Positions 40,463 through 49,100 of a stretch of 54,583 nucleotides of DNA are shown in pieces. The notes under the pieces were generated by a model. The model saw nothing but the letters and a program-made list of their open reading frames with translations. It did no database searches and was not told where the DNA came from. Source of the stretch: UBA4738 sp002413305 (GTDB lineage: Bacteria > Actinomycetota > UBA4738); the NCBI GenBank assembly GCA_036847185.1, contig DAIUAM010000021.1, forward strand, positions 1-54,583. Reading direction: 5' to 3'. Position numbers and translations under genes: made by a program. Numbering within the stretch: position 1 is the stretch's first letter; every line of letters begins with the position of its first letter.

Positions 40463-42070
40463 GTGGTCACCGAGCCCATGAGCCAGGAACCGGCCGGCGC
40501 GGGAGTTTCGAAACGCCCGCTGGTCGAGATCGTGCCGAACTTCAGCGAAGGAAGGCGCCAGGACGTGATCGACGCCATCCTCTCGGCATCGATGGTTCCC
40601 GGCGTCCGCCTCCTCAACAAGCAGTGGGACCCCGACCACAACCGCCTGGATATGAGCCTGGTCGGATCGCCCTCGGCGGTTCGCGAGAGCGCCCTGGCCG
40701 GCGCGGCGAAGGCCGTCGAGCTGATCGACATGGAGCAGCACACCGGCAGCCATCCGCGGATGGGCGCCGTCGACGTGATCCCGTTCCTGCCGATCCGCGA
40801 CGTGACCATGGAGGAATGCGTCGCCCTGGCCCGCGAGGTCGCCCAGGAGATCGGCGGACAGCTCGGCGTGCCGGCGTATTGCTACGACCAGGCGGCGTTC
40901 GTGCCGGAGCGGCGCTCGCTGGCCGAGGTCCGCAAGGGGGAGTACGAGGGCCTCCGCGCCGACGTGGCCGCCGGCAGGCGACTGCCGGACTTCGGGCCGC
41001 ACGAGATCGGGAAGGCGGGGGCGGTGGCGGTCGGGGCCCGCAAGCCGCTGATCGCGTTCAACATGTACCTGACCGGCACCGACGAAGCCCCTGCGAAGGC
41101 GATCGCCAAGCGGGTCCGGGAGACCTCGGGTGGCCTGAAGAACGTCCGGGCCATCGGGTTCTTCGTGCCGGAGCGGGGCTGCCTAACGGTGTCGATGAAC
41201 CTGGTCGATTTCGAGGCCACGCCCGTCTACCGGGCGTTCGAGCTGGTCAAGGCCGAAGCGCGCCGGTACGGGATGCAGGTGCTGTCGTCCGAGATCGTGG
41301 GCCTGGTCCCGGAGGGCGCGGTCGCCGAGACGGCCGCGTTCTACCTGCAGCTCGAATCGTTCGAACCGGACGAACAGATCCTGGAGAACGCGGTGCAGCG
41401 GGCGTTCGCGTCCGGCGACGAACCGCCGCCCGGCTTCCGGTCCCAGACGGTCGAAGCCCTCCTGGACGTGATGGGTTCGGACGCGCCCACGCCCGGGGGC
41501 GGGACGGCCGCGGCGCTGGCCGGAGCGGGCGCCGCCGCATTGATCGCGATGGTCGCCCGCCTGACGGTCGGGAAGAAGGCGTACGAGGACGTCTCGGCCC
41601 GGATGTCGGAGATCGCCGCCATGGCCGACGGCCTCCGCGAGGAGTTCCTCGTCCTGGCCGACCGGGACGCCGAGGCGTTCAACGCGGTGATGGCCGCGTA
41701 TCGGCTGGCGAAGTCCTCAGATGCGGAGAAGGCCGAACGCTCGGCGGCCATCCAGCGAGCGTTCGCGGGCGCCGCGGAGACGCCCCTGGAGGTCGCCCGT
41801 CGCGCGGCGTCCGCCCTGGACCTGGCCCGCGAGGTCACCGAGGCCGGCAACGACCAGGCCGCGTCCGACGGCGCGACCGCGGCCCACCTCCTGCTCGCCG
41901 CCGCCCGCGGCGCCCTGGCCAACGTGGCCATCAACGTCGCATCGATCAAGGACCCCGAGACGGTGGCCAGCCTGCGGGGCGAGTCGGTTCAGCTCGCCGT
42001 CCGCGCCGCCGAGGTCGCCGAAGCCACCGGCGCGGCCTTCGATCACCGGATCGGGTCGAACGACGCCTGA
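40463..42070 (+). CDS. Bifunctional glutamate formimidoyltransferase / formimidoyl-THF cyclodeaminase
   Basis: A 535-residue fusion. The formimidoyltransferase part (about 18-315; VEIVPNFSEGRRQDVIDAI, LIDMEQHTGSHPRMGAVDVI, YCYDQAAF) moves the formimidoyl group from formiminoglutamate to tetrahydrofolate. The cyclodeaminase part (about 345-530; FLDVM-like LLDVMGSDAPTPGGGTAAAL) then yields methenyl-THF and ammonia. Together this is the last step of the glutamate-forming histidine degradation route and feeds one-carbon metabolism. No hut genes are adjacent. TACATT (40451-40456) lies 6 nt before GTG 40463, so a leaderless GTG start is preferred over ATG 40478. Confidence 0.93.
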   Translation: MVTEPMSQEPAGAGVSKRPLVEIVPNFSEGRRQDVIDAILSASMVPGVRLLNKQWDPDHNRLDMSLVGSPSAVRESALAGAAKAVELIDMEQHTGSHPRMGAVDVIPFLPIRDVTMEECVALAREVAQEIGGQLGVPAYCYDQAAFVPERRSLAEVRKGEYEGLRADVAAGRRLPDFGPHEIGKAGAVAVGARKPLIAFNMYLTGTDEAPAKAIAKRVRETSGGLKNVRAIGFFVPERGCLTVSMNLVDFEATPVYRAFELVKAEARRYGMQVLSSEIVGLVPEGAVAETAAFYLQLESFEPDEQILENAVQRAFASGDEPPPGFRSQTVEALLDVMGSDAPTPGGGTAAALAGAGAAALIAMVARLTVGKKAYEDVSARMSEIAAMADGLREEFLVLADRDAEAFNAVMAAYRLAKSSDAEKAERSAAIQRAFAGAAETPLEVARRAASALDLAREVTEAGNDQAASDGATAAHLLLAAARGALANVAINVASIKDPETVASLRGESVQLAVRAAEVAEATGAAFDHRIGSNDA

Positions 42071-42104
42071 CGTGGGAGCCTGCTTCGCTTGACCGGGCGG
42101 TCCC

Positions 42105-42878
42105 TCAGCCCCGCGGGCCGACGAACGCCAGGATCCGACGCCAGGCGTCATCGGACGCGTCCGCGTGGTCAGTCATGAGCCGGTCGAAGAACGAATGCGG
42201 CGCACCCTCGTAGACGACGATCTCGTTCCGCACACCGGCCTCGTCCAGGGCGCGCTCGAACTCGTGAGCCAGGTCCGGCGTGATGCCGCGGTCGGCGCCT
42301 CCGAACAGCCCCAACACCGGACATTCGAACCGGCTGACCCGATCGACGGGAGCGTTGGCGTCGTGGTCGTCCCGGCGGGTCGGCCATCCGTAGAACCCGA
42401 TCACGCCGGACAGGCCGTGCCCCTCCGCAGCCTGGTTGAAGGAGTTCCGCCCACCCGAAGCAGAACCCCACCGTGTAGATGCGTTCGGCGCCACCGCCCT
42501 CTGCCGACCGAAGATGGGCGACTGCAGCGGCCACGTCCTGCGCGATGCCGGCCGGGGTGGTCTTCGGGGTGTGAGCCTGCCAGTCGAAGTCGTCGTCGCG
42601 AGGGCCGATGCCCGCGGTTCGGCCGAAATAGTCGATCGCCACGGCGTGGACGCCCGCCTCGGCGAACCGCACCGCCAGCTCGCGGTAGAAGTCGTGGAGA
42701 CCGCGTACGTCGGGGAGGATCACCATGCCGGGACCGCCGGAGTCGCGCGCGGCGGGGGCGCTGTGGGCGCCGAACCGGTTCCCGTCGGCGGCCTCCAGGA
42801 CCAGGTCGTGGCCCTCCACGCTCCCGGCCCCGCCGGCGATCGGCGGAAAGGGCGGGCGGCCTTCGAGTCGTAGCACAT
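42105..42878 (-). pseudogene. Dienelactone hydrolase family gene with two frameshifts
   Basis: Starting at ATG 42878 (AAAGGAG, 6 nt spacing) the first codons read MCYDSK, the normal start of this family. Homology then shifts frame at about 42855-42860 to RPPFPPIAGGAGSVEGHDLV, continues to IYTVGFCFG (nucleophile Cys), and shifts again at 42450-42457 (one extra base in a G run) to GRNSFNQAAEGHGLSGVIGF. It ends with ECPVLGLFGGADRGITPDLA and GAPHSFFDR, which carry the acid and His of the triad. Restoring both bases gives about 257 residues. Two indels in G/C runs suggest sequencing error, but decay is possible. Confidence 0.75.
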
Positions 42879-43017
42879 CTGCTGCTCCTTTCTGATCCCC
42901 ACACCACGGGACCGAAGCGTACCGTCCTGCCCGTGTCCGGCGGGAGACGGGCTCGGCGGTCGGTGTAGGCTCGCTCCCCGACCACCGATGTTGAAGAGCG
43001 ACGCCCCGGAGGACGCC

Positions 43018-43455
43018 ATGGACGACACGACGATGGAGCTGAACGCCCTGCAGCGCATCCCGTTCTTCGCGGAGCTCGAGCGGGAGGACCTCGAGGGCAT
43101 CCTGGCCATCGGAGAGGAGGTCAGCTTCGACGCGGGGCAGGCCATCGTCGAACGGGGCGACCCCGGCGACGCGCTGTACATCCTGACCGGCGGTGCCGCC
43201 CAGGTCGACGTCGGCGGGCGATACCACGACCTGAAGCCCGGGGAGTTCTTCGGGGAGATGGGGGTCATCGCGGGGAGGAAGCGGATGGCGACGGTCAAGG
43301 CGGTCGAACCGGTGCGCGCGGTGCGCATCGCCGCCGACCGCTTCCAGTCGTTCGCCCTAGAGCATCCGCGGGTCGCGTTGTCGATGCTCCGAAGCCTGGT
43401 CGACCGCCTCCGCGAGGTGCAGGAGCGGGTCGAGGCGTGGGCGGGAGCGTGGTGA
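43018..43455 (+). CDS. Cyclic-nucleotide-binding domain protein
   Basis: A 145-residue, single-domain protein. After the helix MELNALQRIPFFAELERED comes the beta-roll with ERGDPGDALYILTGGAAQVD, and the phosphate-binding cassette GEFFGEMGVIAGRKRMATVK with the conserved Glu and Arg that contact cAMP/cGMP. A C-terminal helix follows (MLRSLVDRLREVQERVEA). There is no DNA-binding or enzymatic domain, so it may be an adaptor. GGAGG at 43008-43012 supports ATG 43018; ATG 42988 in frame adds ten residues. Possible effector of the two cyclases nearby. Confidence 0.88.
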   Translation: MDDTTMELNALQRIPFFAELEREDLEGILAIGEEVSFDAGQAIVERGDPGDALYILTGGAAQVDVGGRYHDLKPGEFFGEMGVIAGRKRMATVKAVEPVRAVRIAADRFQSFALEHPRVALSMLRSLVDRLREVQERVEAWAGAW

Positions 43456-43473
43456 CCGGCCGTCGAGGCAACG

Positions 43474-44337
43474 CTAGGGCCGAATGGGCACCAGCGCGAC
43501 CAGGCACGTCGGCCCGCCGTCCGCTCGTTCGAACTCGTCCAGCTCCACGCTGACCACGCGCTCTCCCGCCGACTCCAGCCGCGCGACGGCCCGAGGGTGT
43601 CCGGCCGGGACGAAGCACCACCCCCCCAGGGCCAGGACGTTGGCCGCCACGACGTCCTCGTCGGCCAGCAGGATCCGTTGGACTACCTCAGCGGCCCCGG
43701 ACTCGTCCAGCGATGCGAACCCCGCGGCCGTGCCGACCAGGCGGTTCGGACCCAGGACGGTCACCGCCGACGCGAGGTGCAGCCGGTCCCGGACCTGACA
43801 CAGGAACGGCCGGTAGCCGAACGCCGACGCCGCCTCGGCCAGCTGCGACGCACCTTCGCGGTTGGTTCGAGCCGACAGCCCGATGGCCAGGTGGTCGCCG
43901 AACACGATCACGTCACCGCCCTCCAGCGTGCCCGGCTCCTTCACCGTTACCTCCAGCGTGCCCGGCTGCACCAGCGACCGGACCGGCCGCGCGATCGCCT
44001 CCACCTCCGCCCGGCGGGTCTCCGCGCCCGGCCGCGTGAACACCACCAGCCCCGGGGGGCCCTCCGGCGACGACGCGGGCGGCAGCACCAGCACCGTGTC
44101 GGACACGAACGTCGCGTCGGGCAGGTCCGCGACCTCCGGCAGGTTCACCACGTCGGCACCATGTCCCCGCAGCGCGGCGACGAACCCGGCGTGCTGGCGT
44201 GCGGCGCGCTCGGGGTCCAGGCGGTCGCGTTCGGGATGCTCGGACAACGCCAGACGGAAGCTCGGGCCGGGCGGCCTCACCAGCACCTTCGCCGGCGGTG
44301 CGGCGCGTCTTTGCTTCGTTTGACCGCTGGGCCCCAT
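43474..44337 (-). CDS. Dimethylarginine dimethylaminohydrolase (DDAH)-like amidinotransferase-fold enzyme
   Basis: A 287-residue enzyme with the guanidino-modifying beta/alpha propeller. It would hydrolyse N-methylated arginines to citrulline and methylamines, or be a related arginine deiminase-like enzyme. Seen: Asp80 (TFVSDTVLV), GTLEGGDVIVFGDHLAIGLS with Glu139/Asp142, the catalytic His187 in RLHLASAVT, and the nucleophile Cys278 in GGPTCLVALV. Length matches bacterial DDAH. ATG 44337 has TATCCT (44345-44350) seven nt upstream. Convergent with the cNMP-binding gene, 18 nt apart. Confidence 0.9.
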   Translation of the reverse strand: MGPSGQTKQRRAAPPAKVLVRPPGPSFRLALSEHPERDRLDPERAARQHAGFVAALRGHGADVVNLPEVADLPDATFVSDTVLVLPPASSPEGPPGLVVFTRPGAETRRAEVEAIARPVRSLVQPGTLEVTVKEPGTLEGGDVIVFGDHLAIGLSARTNREGASQLAEAASAFGYRPFLCQVRDRLHLASAVTVLGPNRLVGTAAGFASLDESGAAEVVQRILLADEDVVAANVLALGGWCFVPAGHPRAVARLESAGERVVSVELDEFERADGGPTCLVALVPIRP

Positions 44338-44416
44338 GGACCGCAGGATATCCGCGTCCGCGTCGCATCGGAACACGTTGGGGTGGCCCCTTCGGTCGGT
44401 GCTGTGGAGGATCGGC

Positions 44417-44761
44417 ATGTCGTTCGAGATCGTCGAAGGTGACACGCCCGGCCGGCTCCGCCTGGTCGGCGAGCTGGACCTCGGGTCCGCGGAGACGGCG
44501 GAAGCGTCGATCGAGCGCAGGAGCCGGGAGGTCCTACGTCTGAAGCTCGATCTCTCGGAGCTCTCGTTCATCGACAGCAGCGGTGTCCGGATCCTGTTGC
44601 GCGCCTTCAAGGAGCTGACCGACCGGGGCGGCATGCTCGTCCTCGAGCATCCCACCGAGCCGGTCCAGCGCGTGTTCGATCTGTTGGGCCTGGCGGCGAA
44701 CGGCATCGTGATCAACACCTCCCCGAAGGCGGACGGAGGCGGCTCGGAGGGCGGCCGGTGA
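44417..44761 (+). CDS. STAS domain anti-sigma factor antagonist
   Basis: A 114-residue SpoIIAA/RsbV-like protein. MSFEIVEGDTPGRLRLVGEL begins the STAS sheet and LDLSELSFIDSSGVRILL holds the phosphorylatable Ser54/Ser55. When dephosphorylated, such proteins bind the anti-sigma kinase and free the sigma factor. GGAGG lies 6 nt before ATG 44417. Its TGA overlaps the GTG start of the kinase gene (GTGA), so the two are made together. Confidence 0.92.
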   Translation: MSFEIVEGDTPGRLRLVGELDLGSAETAEASIERRSREVLRLKLDLSELSFIDSSGVRILLRAFKELTDRGGMLVLEHPTEPVQRVFDLLGLAANGIVINTSPKADGGGSEGGR

Positions 44762-45150
44762 TCGAGGAACAGCGCTTCCCCGCCGAACCCGATCAGCTGG
44801 TCCACGTTCGGAACTTCATCACCCGACGGGCGACGGCCGATTCGTTCTCCGCGAACCTCATGGACCTGTTGATCGCGGTGTCCGAAGCGTGCGCGAACGC
44901 CATCCTGCACTCGGGCACGCGGGAGATGGTCGTGCGGTGGACGCCGGAGGGCGACACGGTGCAGATCACGGTCGAGGATCAAGGGGTGTTCCGGCCGAAC
45001 ATCTCGGTGCCCGAGCTGGACGGCATCGGGCACCGGGGCATCCAACTGATGCTGGCCAGCATGGACGAGGTCGCGATCCGGCAGGGGACCCGTGAGCGTC
45101 CCGGCACCACCGTCAAGCTGGTGAAGCGCAAGATCCGCCAGCCGGCCTGA
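44758..45150 (+). CDS. RsbW/SpoIIAB-like anti-sigma factor serine kinase
   Basis: A 130-residue GHKL ATPase domain. N-box: LIAVSEACANAILHS (about 40-54); G1: ITVEDQGVFRP; G2: GHRGIQLMLASMDEVAI. It should phosphorylate the STAS partner encoded immediately upstream and bind a sigma factor or another target. No sigma factor gene or PP2C phosphatase is in the window. GTG 44758 overlaps the upstream TGA. The stop is inside a hairpin shared with the convergent carboxypeptidase gene. Confidence 0.92.
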   Translation: MIEEQRFPAEPDQLVHVRNFITRRATADSFSANLMDLLIAVSEACANAILHSGTREMVVRWTPEGDTVQITVEDQGVFRPNISVPELDGIGHRGIQLMLASMDEVAIRQGTRERPGTTVKLVKRKIRQPA

Positions 45151-45176
45151 CCCGGCCGGGGGGTCCGTCAGGCCGG
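45142..45176. terminator. Perfect 10-bp hairpin covering two convergent stop codons
   Basis: CCGGCCTGAC (45142-45151) pairs perfectly with GTCAGGCCGG (45167-45176) around a 15-nt GC-rich loop. The anti-sigma TGA (45148-45150) and the carboxypeptidase stop (45168-45170) are both inside the arms. Works as a terminator in either direction; no T tract. Confidence 0.65.
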
Positions 45177-46151
45177 GGAGGCGTTCGAGGCGAAGCCGTA
45201 GTCCAGCAGCGTCCGCGCGTCGCCGTACGCGTCGCGCCAGTGGGTCGAAGGCGAGTCGCCCAGCACCACCGCGATCAGCGTTCGACCGTCCCTCCGCGCC
45301 GCCTCCACCACGCAGTTGCCCGCGGCGCTCGTGTAGCCCGTCTTCACCCCGATCGATCCCGGGTAGGTGGTCAGCATCGCGTTGAGGTTGTGCAGCCGGT
45401 GCACCGCCTGGGCCTTCGGGCCGACGATGGTGCGGCGTGCGGTGGCCACGACCTGCGCGAACGTGGCCTCGCGCAGGGCCGCGCGGGTCAGCGCGGCGAG
45501 GTCGGCGGCGGTCGAGAACCCGTGGTCGTTCAGCCCGTTCGTGCTGGCGAAGTATGTGTCGGCGAGACCGAGCTTCTTGGCCTTCGCGTTCATCAGGTGC
45601 AGGAACCCGGGGACCGAACCGCCCACGTGCTCGGCCAGCGCGACGGCGGCATCGTTGCCCGACCAGAGCAGCAGCCCGTACAGGAGCGCGCGCACGGTGG
45701 TGCGCTCGTTCGGGACCAGTCCGATGTCGATGGGGTCGGTGCGCGCCGCGCGAAGGCTGACGACCACGGTCGCCGACAGGTCGCGCTCCCGCTCCACCAC
45801 CAGGAGCCCGGTCATGATCTTCGTCAGGCTGGCGATGGGGAGGCGGCGGCGGGGGTCCTTGGCGAACAGCACCCGGTCCGTGGCGAGGTCCACCAGGATG
45901 GCCGACGGGGCCCGGACCACCGGGATGGCCGGCGTGACCGGCGCCGCTCCCTGCGCCAGTGGTGCGCTGGTGGACACCGGGAGGGGGGCGGACGTGCCCG
46001 GGCCGCTCCGCGACGGCTCCGGCCGACCGTCCGCCGCCAGGAATCCCGTGATGGCGACGGCGAGGGCCAGCGAGGCGGAGGCCAGCCGCTTCGGCACCGA
46101 CGGCCGGCGTGCTGGCGAGGCTGGCAGCGGCGCGGGGGGTTCGTACGACAT
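45168..46151 (-). CDS. D-alanyl-D-alanine carboxypeptidase (penicillin-binding protein, class C low-MW)
   Basis: A 327-residue exported serine peptidase of the S11 family that trims the terminal D-Ala from peptidoglycan stem peptides. A signal/anchor segment (about 22-40) and Pro/Ser linker precede the catalytic domain with Ser108-x-x-Lys111 (IASLTKIM), Ser164-Gly-Asn166 (WSGNDA) and Lys270-Thr-Gly (GVKTGYTSAAGNC). ATG 46151; an in-frame GTG sits at 46154, with TAGACT (46165-46170) ten nt upstream of it. It follows the giant cyclase gene by 35 nt on the same strand. Confidence 0.93.
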   Translation of the reverse strand: MSYEPPAPLPASPARRPSVPKRLASASLALAVAITGFLAADGRPEPSRSGPGTSAPLPVSTSAPLAQGAAPVTPAIPVVRAPSAILVDLATDRVLFAKDPRRRLPIASLTKIMTGLLVVERERDLSATVVVSLRAARTDPIDIGLVPNERTTVRALLYGLLLWSGNDAAVALAEHVGGSVPGFLHLMNAKAKKLGLADTYFASTNGLNDHGFSTAADLAALTRAALREATFAQVVATARRTIVGPKAQAVHRLHNLNAMLTTYPGSIGVKTGYTSAAGNCVVEAARRDGRTLIAVVLGDSPSTHWRDAYGDARTLLDYGFASNASPA

Positions 46152-46186
46152 CACGGGGCGCACGAGTCTATCGGCCGGAGGCGCCG

Positions 46187-49100
46187 TCAGGCAGGCAGGG
46201 CGGACCGAGCCGCCTCCAGCCGTTCGAGGAAAGGCCGCGCGCCGAGGCGTTCGAAGATCTCTCGGGCTTCGTCGGCGGCTGGGCCTGCGGCGGGGTCGTC
46301 GGAGGAGGCCAGCGTGACGAACGTGAGCTCCGACATCGCCAGCTCGAACACGCAGCCGAGCCCTCGCCACGCGTTCCATACGCCGCCGAACGCGCGGCCC
46401 CCTTCGTCCGTCCTTCCTTCCAGCATCGCCCGGGTGGCGGCCATCAGGTCCAGCACGGCCGATCCGTAGTCGCCCGAGACTCCGACGCTCCGCAGCGAGG
46501 AGATGAGTTCGCCCACCTTCTGCGGGTCCCGAAGCCATGCTGCGGGCCAGAACGCGCTGAGGTGGTTGAACGCGGGGGTCGAGGGATCTCCGGCGATCAG
46601 GAGCAGCCCCTGCTCGAACGCCCCCTCGAGCCGGCCCGTGGTCAGATCGACCGTGGACCCGATCCAGTGATCGCCGACTCGCATCTGCGGGTTGCTCGCC
46701 GCGGAGGTCAGCCCATGGAGGTGATCCAGAGACCGTTCGGCCTCATCGACCTGCCCCGTATACGCGGCCAGGAGCGTCTTGACCGCGGAGAACGTGTTGC
46801 CTGAATCGCCGGCCATCTCCGGTGACCACAGCTCGTCGACCGTCGACCGGACCCACGGCCACCGGCCGGTGCTCAGGGCCGTGACGCAGGCCAAGCCGGA
46901 GAGCTGAAGCTCCTGGTCCCGCATGCCGACTCGCCGCGCGGCCTCGATCCCTTCGCCCGCCACCTCGAAGGCCTCGGCGGGCCGAGATTCGAACAACTGG
47001 ACCGTGAGGTTGTTGATGGCACGAAGCTCCTGACGGTGGAAGCCCTGCTCCCGGGCCAGGCGAATCGCTCCCCACAGCAACGCGGTTCCCTCGCGCGGCC
47101 TCCCGGACATGGCGAGCGCGGAGCCCTTCGTGGCCAGCACCTCCGCCACCGTCGCCACCAACCCCTGACGTTCCGCCTCGGCCAGCGCCCGGTCTGCCCA
47201 CTCCAGGGACCGGACGCCGTCGAGGTTCATCATGTGGACGCGGGACAGCTCGGCCGAGAACTCGACCGCCTCCGGCTCCGTCCCCAGCTCTTCGGCCATC
47301 TTCGTCCTGGGCTCCATCAGCTCGATCGCCTCGAGGACCTCGCCCTTCATGGTCATCGCCCGGCTGAGCGCGACGGTCGACCGAACGATGGCTCGAAGGT
47401 CTCCGCCCGTTTCGTGGTGTTCCAGGGCCATCCGCAGGTAGCGCTCTCCGGTGGTGAACTCGGCGGCGTTCATCGCCGCGCCGCCGGCTCGCTCCCAAAT
47501 CGTTGCGAGCTGTTCGGGACCCGCCGTGATCTCCATGGCGCGCTCGAGGAAGCGGAGGGCCTGTCCGTTCGAACCGAGCGCCCCGGCACGCGTGGCCGCC
47601 GAGAGCAACGAATCCTGGGCCCGGGCCGCCAGCGCGTCCGCCTCCGGGCCCTCGGGGCTGGCCCGGTGCGCTTCGACGTAGTGATTGGCGACGGCGCCGG
47701 CCAGTTCGTCGTCCTGGAGGCTCTCGAAGAAATGGGCGGCGGCGAGGTGTTTGGTCCGCCGGTCCCGCTTGGAGAGCATCTGGTAGGCGACCTCGCGGAT
47801 CAGGCTCTGCACGAACCCGAACTGCCCACGCTCGGGCGATCGCGGGTCCACATCGAGCGTCAGGAACTCCTTGCGGACCAGCGTCCTCATCCGTTCCTGC
47901 AGGCGGTCGGGCTCCTCGCCGGTCATGGCGGCGAGCGAGGCGACCGTGAACGTCTTGCCGAGCACCGATGCGTCCTGGAGCAGCCGCCGGTCCTCGGGAT
48001 CGAGGCCGTCCAGGCGAGCGGCGATCAACGACTGGAGCGTTTCCGGGACGCCGAGCTCTTCGATGTCTCCCGCCGGCTCATACCGGTCGCCTTCGAGCCG
48101 GAGGCGTCCCTGGTCCACTAGCATCCGGATCGTCTCCACCGCGTACAGCGGAACCCCTTCGGCGCGCTGCAGGACGCGCGCCACGAGCGGTTCGGGGAGG
48201 CCGGCCGCCATACCCTCCAGCAACACGCGCATGTTCGGGTGGGACAGCGGATCCAGGTGCAGAGACGTGAAGCTCCGCTGGCCAGCGCCCCACGTCGGCC
48301 GGCGGTCCAGCAGCTCGGGCCGGGACAGGGTCAGGATGAGGATCGGCTTCGCCTTCGACCATTCCAAGACGTATTCCACGAAATCGATCAGGCCGCTGTC
48401 GGCCCACTGCAGATCCTCGAACACCAGGACCACCGGACCCTGATCGGCCACCCGCTCGAACAGCAGCCGCCATGCCCCGAACAGCTCCTCTCGGTCGGCG
48501 GCCGGCCCCGTCTCCAGGCCCAGGAGCTGGGCGAGGTGCGGTTCGATCCACCGGCGTTCCGCATCGTCGCGGACGAACGTTGCGAGGGTTTCTGACAGCT
48601 TCCGGCGGCTGTCGGCCGGGTCCTCGCTCTCGGCGATGTGTGCGCGCATCCGGACCATCTCGGCCAGCGCCCAGAACGTCAGCCCCTCCCCGTACGCCGG
48701 GGACCGCCCCTGGTGCCAATACATGGTCTCCGCGACGCCGTCCAGGTACTTGAAGAGCTCCCAGGCCAGACGCGACTTCCCGATCCCGGCGATGCCCGTC
48801 ACCGACACCAGCCGGGCCCGGCCCTCGCGGGCGGTGGCGTGGTACAGGTCCTTGACCAGCCGGAACTCTTCGTCTCTGCCCACGAACGGTGGTTCCAGGG
48901 CCTCGGTCCACCGCGCCCCGCGCCGAGCGGTCACCACTCGCAGCGCGCGCCAGGTGGCCACCGGCGCCTCTCGGCCCTTCACCTCGTGCGAGCCGGCCGG
49001 CTCGAAGGCAATCACCTCCCGGGCAGCGAGGTACGTGCTCTCGCCCACCAGCACCGTCCCCGGCTCGGCCAGCGACTGGATGCGCGAGGCCGTATTCACC

